A DNA stretch of 64,000 nucleotides from Liolophura sinensis (Eukaryota; Mollusca; Polyplacophora; Chitonida; Chitonidae), in assembly GCF_032854445.1 (NCBI RefSeq), contig NC_088297.1, positions 3,035,991 through 3,099,990 of the forward strand, in the 5' to 3' direction. Numbering within the stretch: the stretch's first letter is position 1; each line of letters begins with the position of its first letter. Position numbers and translations under genes: made by a program. Under the pieces are notes generated by a model, which saw only the letters and a program-made list of their open reading frames with translations, was not told the DNA's origin and did not search any database. Positions 59,178-64,000 of this stretch are shown piece after piece.

Positions 59178-59435
59178 TACACTCAGAGAATTAATCTGTT
59201 AATTTTAACAGAATGTCTGTTGTATGAGTGATACTTGAATGTATTATGTCATTGCAGCGGGTTATTCTGTTAAACACAGCATAGCTCTCCTATTAACTCA
59301 ACATAAGGATTCTATTAGACTAACAGAATATTCTGTTGTATACTATATACTGTTGTTTTATAATAACAGAACATATTCTAGTATCACTCAGACAACACAG
59401 TTTCTGTTAAAGCTAGCAGATTATTTTTTAGTGTA
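59178..59435. mobile_element. MITE-like element, best-preserved copy
   Basis: The left end (tacactcagagaattaatct, then gttaattttaacagaatg and tctgttgtatgagtgatact) and the right end (agtatcactcagacaacaca through agattattttttagtgta) are inverted repeats of about 55 bp. The interior has more TCTGTTA/TAACAGA motifs. It sits in the MFSD6-like intron 4 with TA at both outer ends. Confidence 0.75.
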
Positions 59436-59462
59436 TCTTGCACTAGACGTTGTACAGGATAA

Positions 59463-60130
59463 AGGGTTTAATGATCTTACAATTGTTGTTCGACAAGGTT
59501 TAATGATCTTACAGTTGTTGTTCGACAAGTTTAATGGTCTTGCAGTTGTTGTTCGGCAAGGTTTAATGGTCTTACAGTTGTTGTTCGACAAGGTTTAATC
59601 TTACAGTTGTTCGACACGGTTTAATGGTCTTACAGGGGTTATACGACAGGGTTTAATGACCTTAGAGTTGTTGTTCGACAAGTTTAGTGGTCTTACAGTT
59701 GTTGTTCGACAAGGTTTAATGGTCTTACAGTAGTTGTTCGACAAGGTTTAATGGTCTTACAGGGGTTATACGACAGGCTTTCATGACCTTAGAGTTGTTG
59801 TTCGGCAAAGTTTAATGATCTTACGGTTGTTGTTAGACAAGGTTTGATGGTCTTACAGGTGTTGTACAACAAAATAAAGGGCTTAGTTGTCTTACAGGGG
59901 TTGCACGACAAGGTTTAATGATCTTACATGGGTTGTACGACAGGGTTTAATGCTGTAACTGCTGTTCGACAATTAATTTAATGGTCTTATAGGGGGTTGT
60001 AGGACAGAATAAAGGGCTTAGTTGTCTTACATTGGTTGTACGACAGGTTTTAATGATCTTACATGGGTTGTACAACGCGTTTAATGATCTTACAGGGGAT
60101 GTATGGCAGAATAAAGGGTTTAGTTATCTC
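59463..60130. repeat. ~36-bp minisatellite, about 18 units
   Basis: Units contain ttgttgttcgacaaggttta followed by atggtcttacag. Later units change to ggggttgtacgacagaataa and aagggcttagttgtctt. It lies in intron 4 directly after the MITE. Confidence 0.88.
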
Positions 60131-60261
60131 ATACGGTTGAAGAACAGAATACGTATATACGTTTGTTTAGTTGTGTACTTTTGAGACGGATTGGTGAATT
60201 ATGATTTGCATTTTTCTGCTTCTTCGATCGCCTTTTAATAGCCCATTCTCTACACATTTCT

Positions 60262-60896
60262 AATCCCTGACCAGTGAAGTCATGAAATCTCTATATATTT
60301 CCCATCCCTGGCAATTGGGGTCCTGAGTTCTCTACACAATTTTAATTCCTCACCATTCAGGTTCTGAATTCTCATTACATTCCCAAACCCTGACCAGTGA
60401 GGTCCTGAGTTCTCTACAATTTTCCAATCCCTGACTAGTGAGGCCCTGAGTTCCTTACACATTTCTAATTCCTGACCGGTGAGGCCCTGAGCTCTTTACA
60501 CATTTCTAATCCCGGACCGGTGAGGTCCTGAGTTCTCTACACATTTGTAATCCCTGACCGGTGAGGCTCTGAGTTCTCTACACATTTGTAATCCCTGACT
60601 GGTGAGGTCCTGAGTTCTCTACACATTTCTAATCCCTGACCGGTGAGGTCATGAGTTCTCTACACATTTGTAATCCCTGACCGGTGAGGTCCTGAGTTCT
60701 CTACACATTTGTAATCCCTGACCGGTGAGGTCATGAGTTCTCTACACATTTGTAATCCCTGACCGGTGAGGTCCTGAGTTCTCTACACATTTGTAATCCC
60801 TGACTGGTGAGGTCCTGAGTCCTCTACACATTTGTAATCCCTGACCGGTGAGGTCATGAGTTCTCTATACATTTCCAATCGCTGACCAGTGAGGTC
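60262..60896. repeat. 41-bp minisatellite, about 15 units
   Basis: The unit is tctctacacatttgtaatcc, ctgaccggtgaggtcctga and gt, 41 bp. Central units are near-identical and the ends diverged. It lies in the same intron, about 130 bp from the previous array. Confidence 0.92.
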
Positions 60897-61169
60897 CTAA
60901 ACTATGTCATTTTTGTTTTTAACTAACTCCTAGTTTCAAAAGTTTGTCAGGTGTCTTCGGTGTTGTGGAACGTGCTTATTTCCTGCCTCCGCATATCCCG
61001 CCAAGCAGAACTCCATGACATGGGTGGAAAATTCCTGAATAAATCGTTAAACAGCAATGAAATGAATAAAATAAATGAATAAATAAATAAAATCTGAAAC
61101 TGAAATCTAACAAAGAAATATGTCAGCATTAATCATTGCAAATCAAGTGTTTTTTTCTTTGGTTTCCAG

Positions 61170-61454
61170 GAATTAATTACAGCTTGATTAAAACCTGCCA
61201 GATGACATTTTGCGGAAGAGTGTCAACAAAAGCAGAAGCCGCGACTATGCAGAGCGTGTTTTTCTGCCGTCATCTGCCTTGGCATTGGATTGGGATCCCT
61301 GATTGGTGGTCGACTAACACAACTTTACGGCGCACCTATCACATTCCTCGTCTTTTCTGGGTTGACTATAGTAATGTCGCTCTTCTTCGCCTTTACTCAG
61401 GGTTTTCTACACCGTAAAAAAAACGAAGTGCTGTTGGTCAAACCAGAAGAGTGA
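61170..61454 (+). pseudogene. MFSD6-like transporter, terminal exon (frameshifted)
   Basis: The acceptor is ggtttccag. In the phase set by exon 4 it reads GINYSLIKTCQMTF and TKAEAATMQSVF, matching the family's helix 10-11 region (ATMQ motif). At the T-run 61259-61263 the conserved reading moves to another frame, giving AVICLGIGLGSLIGGRLTQL and GAPITFLVFSGLTIVMSLF (helices 11-12). It ends at VLLVKPEE with TGA at 61452-61454. Without the shift the frame runs on to a stop at about 61417 through non-membrane sequence. Candidate AATAAA signals follow at 61460 and 61715. Confidence 0.82.
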
Positions 61455-61567
61455 TGATGAATAAATGTGGATAACTGAGAACTGTGCGTAAAATACTTTG
61501 AGTCACATATTTTATAGATTTTTTTAAGACAGTTAAAATTTTATGATGGGTTTTATTGATCATATCC

Positions 61568-61650
61568 TGTCACCATAATGCTGGCCACCGCCGTATAAGT
61601 GAAATATTTTCGAGAATGGCGTCAAACACCCATCAAATACATAAATAGAA
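61568..61650 (+). mobile_element. SINE 3' fragment
   Basis: caccataatgctggccaccg, ccgtataagtgaaatatttt and an A-rich tail. It lies just after the MFSD6-like gene. Confidence 0.82.
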
Positions 61651-61917
61651 TAACCATTTCGCCAGTTTGAAGGTACTCTGACGTCACAAGAAGTGGAAAG
61701 GGATTTCGGAAGGCAATAAAACGAGAAAAAGGACAATACGAAATGGACGGCAAAACCCCCTCACAGTCTAATCAAGAATGCTGGTGTATACAAGTATCTG
61801 TTAAAATATATCCTTTATTGTAAGCGAATCTGTACATAACGCTTACAGGAAGTAGCGAAAACATGCATAATTACGCATGTGCAACGGACAGCCCACGATG
61901 TTATCAGTAACACTTAG

Positions 61918-62130
61918 CAGTGGCCGATGGGTTAGCGTGCTATCCCAGCACAACAACTCACGAGCCTCTCACCAAAGTGGTTACTGTGAGTTTATGTCCA
62001 TTTTATGTTGGTTTCCTCTCCTGTCCTATCTACTGATGGTCATGGGTTTCCCCGGGCTCTGCCCGGTTTCCTCCCACCGCCGTTGTATAAGTGAAATATT
62101 CTTTAGTGCGCCGTAAAACACCAATCAGCT
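61918..62130 (+). mobile_element. SINE copy without tail
   Basis: Diverged head gtggccgatgggttagcgtg, shortened body, core gccgttgtataagtgaaata and cgccgtaaaacaccaatca, ending without an AAAT run. Confidence 0.82.
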
Positions 62131-62483
62131 ACACCAGAACTGATATGACTTACTAGTTGTCCATATATCACAAATTATTTGGTAGGGAAAGTCATAATTA
62201 GCCTGTGGTAATATCGCTCACATAACCCCTCCTAGAGAACTCTTTTTTTTTTTTTTACATGCATTGCCCAAAGCTAAGCTGCACGTCCCTCCCGTAACGC
62301 CCAGCTTTGGACGTATAGACTTCCACGCGGACAATGTCACTAAAAATAATTTTGCTGTAACTGAACACAGACAAACTCAGGTTACTGGTCAGCATATGTA
62401 GTTTTATTAGCTTCCAGGACGGAAGAATATATATACTGACCAGTTAGCAGGTGGCATGTCCAGGTCGCTTTGGGGTGCTACTA

Positions 62484-62612
62484 TTATGGAACACGTCCAA
62501 ACGGGTCTGGGTAGTTGTCCGTGTTCAGGACGAGTAACAGCTTCTGCACGTGAGTGTATGAATGGTCGTCGTTGTACTGCCCAGCGTGCTGTCGCCACCA
62601 ACGTTTTGACAT
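62484..62612 (-). CDS. Possible 42-residue small protein
   Basis: On the minus strand an ATG at 62610-62612 opens 42 codons ending in TAA at 62484-62486. The product begins MSKRWWRQHAG and ends YPDPFGRVP; I do not recognise it. An in-frame TGA directly precedes the ATG. Another frame of the same strand is open from about 62640 to 62407, ending near a possible AATAAA, so a terminal exon in that frame is an alternative. Both could be chance. Confidence 0.2.
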   Translation of the reverse strand: MSKRWWRQHAGQYNDDHSYTHVQKLLLVLNTDNYPDPFGRVP

Positions 62613-62749
62613 TCAGTCGCTGTATATGTCTTAACCAGAGAAAAAAGATTAATAACTATATGATTCGTGACTTAATCTATTAAACAAATCTTCAACACAG
62701 ATAAACACATATTCTACACTAACATAACGTTACATATTAAGGTTACAGA

Positions 62750-63390
62750 GAATACTGTCTTAATGACTGTATATTGTAAACCTTGAATTTCATAGACAGC
62801 TGACAATCAGTTTATGATATCACTGAAGACGTACAGCATAGAAAGCAAATCCAGAGCAGCGACAAGGGTGTGATAATTGTTGGCAAATGGTCACACGTTA
62901 CCGGTGAAATACGACCTCTTCTAAGTTTACCTCAGTTAGGGTTTTCTTCTAAAATGGTAGTAGTTTACACGTCTGGCCATAGCACCATGACTTACTGAAT
63001 TGCATAACTTAGAATTACTTAAAATGCCATGTTGCCATCCCATTTAACACGCAATCACATTAAAACAAGAATGCAAACACTTGTCTTTAACTGTTGTTAT
63101 AAAAACTACAAGAGTGTATCATCCATATAAGTGAGGGAATTTGCCACCCAGTCCCACTGATTGTCAAAAGAAAAACAAAAGTTACAACTAAAAATATGTG
63201 TTGACCGAAGGTGTTGTTTTTCTGTATATAGATATAACAGTGAGCAACAGTGCCGAACGGTAACTGTGGATAAGTCCATCCAAATGACAGGTAAATACCC
63301 ACAAATTTTGGTACTGGCTATGATCGATTTTACAGATGTAACTAAATGTAGGCGATAGGATAAAAAGAATAACAGAAGAGTATCGTAGTT
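62750..63390. repeat. Diverged relative of the 23-24.5 kb dispersed repeat
   Basis: ccagagcagcgacaagggtg through ttaccggtgaaatacgacc (62850-62920) is a single unit of the 84-bp array at 24 kb. The following 62920-63000 parallels 24436-24540 (cctcagttagggttttcttc, then a weakly similar stretch ending in caccatga). Similarity farther out is weak. Confidence 0.55.
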
Positions 63391-63516
63391 ATACCTGTAA
63401 CACCAAATTAAACGCGATGCATACTGAAAACTTGTTTGACTTCTTCTTGCAATCCGGAACACAACCCTGTACCATTGGATCAAAACAAACAATAGCATAC
63501 TCAAAGCATAACACTG

Positions 63517-63683
63517 GCTTCCTCCCCGGCCGTAAGTGGGAAGGTCTACAGCAACCTGCGGATTGTCGTGGGTTTCCGCTGGGATGCACCCGTTTTCCTC
63601 CCACCATAATGCTGGTCGCCGTCGTACAAGTGAAATATTCTTGAGCACGGCGTAAAACACCAATCAAATAACTAAATAAACAA
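63517..63683 (+). mobile_element. SINE, 5'-truncated
   Basis: Starts at tggcttcctccccggccgta, core gtcgccgtcgtacaagtgaa, tail aaataactaaataaac. Confidence 0.87.
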
Positions 63684-64000
63684 AGCATTTCAAATGAACC
63701 GGTTCAACGCCGGATACAACCGCGTGCGTCTCCGAAGGTCTGAAACGATGCCCAAATCAGCGTACCTTGATCAAGAATTAGTTCATTCATGATTATTTGA
63801 TCATTTCTTAAAGAAAACTTCATGCCATGCTCAGCGACATGATTTCTTTTCTTGTGAAATCTTTTAGCATATATTGTCGAGTCGTATTTAAAATCTGAAA
63901 TAAAGTTTATGTTTCGTGGTCAGCTCAGAAAACGTAGGGTGGTAAGTCCTTCACTCGTGTATGCACAGAGCCAGCGTGTACAGCCTACAGTGTTTCGTAT
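63684..64000. other. Non-coding window end
   Basis: No gene or repeat recognised in the last ~320 bases. Confidence 0.5.

Overview
The window is animal nuclear DNA. It has spliced genes with GT-AG introns, many tRNA-derived SINEs, a decayed Ty3/Gypsy-type retrotransposon, and an unusually large number of minisatellites. The dominant SINE has a tRNA-like head with a body ending in a gccgccgtcgtataagtg core and an (AAAT)n tail. SINEs of this style are common in molluscs and some other lophotrochozoans, so a mollusc is the most likely source. I cannot name the species from sequence alone. Nothing prokaryotic, no CRISPR array and no complete virus was seen.

Layout. 1-10.1 kb: non-coding DNA with an 85-bp minisatellite, a MITE, many SINEs and a 20-bp minisatellite. 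10.2-15.3 kb (+): the last two recognisable exons of an EF-hand protein, split by a 4.8-kb intron that carries a 52-bp array. 17.2-22.9 kb: a tandem segmental duplication of about 3 kb built mostly of three minisatellites and a MITE. 23-25 kb: a dispersed repeat, one segment of which has been amplified into an 84-bp array. 25.45-27.4 kb (-): an apparently intronless Ikaros/Hunchback-type zinc-finger gene (five N-terminal and two C-terminal C2H2 fingers), with a decayed copy of its own N-terminal finger region directly after its stop codon. 28.5-30.4 kb: a 2-kb, 35-bp minisatellite open in all three forward frames. 31.5-32.2 kb: a 24-bp array. 33.2-37.6 kb (+): a complete three-exon gene for a 170-residue four-helix membrane protein of claudin/PMP22 type. 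38-44 kb: repeats and non-coding DNA. 44.1-48.1 kb (-): the frameshifted, truncated gag-protease-RT-RNaseH retrotransposon. 50.3-61.5 kb (+): five exons of an MFSD6-like major facilitator transporter with at least three frame-breaking changes, its introns full of minisatellites and SINEs. 62-64 kb: SINEs and a repeat related to the 23-kb one.

The genes do not form an operon or pathway; they look like unrelated neighbours: calcium binding, transcriptional regulation, a membrane adhesion-type protein and a transporter. The most notable points are the broken MFSD6-like gene, the finger-region relic abutting the Ikaros-type gene, the duplicated minisatellite block, and the dispersed repeats that seem to have given rise to tandem arrays. 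All exon boundaries were read by eye from splice signals and reading phase and have not been tested against transcripts.
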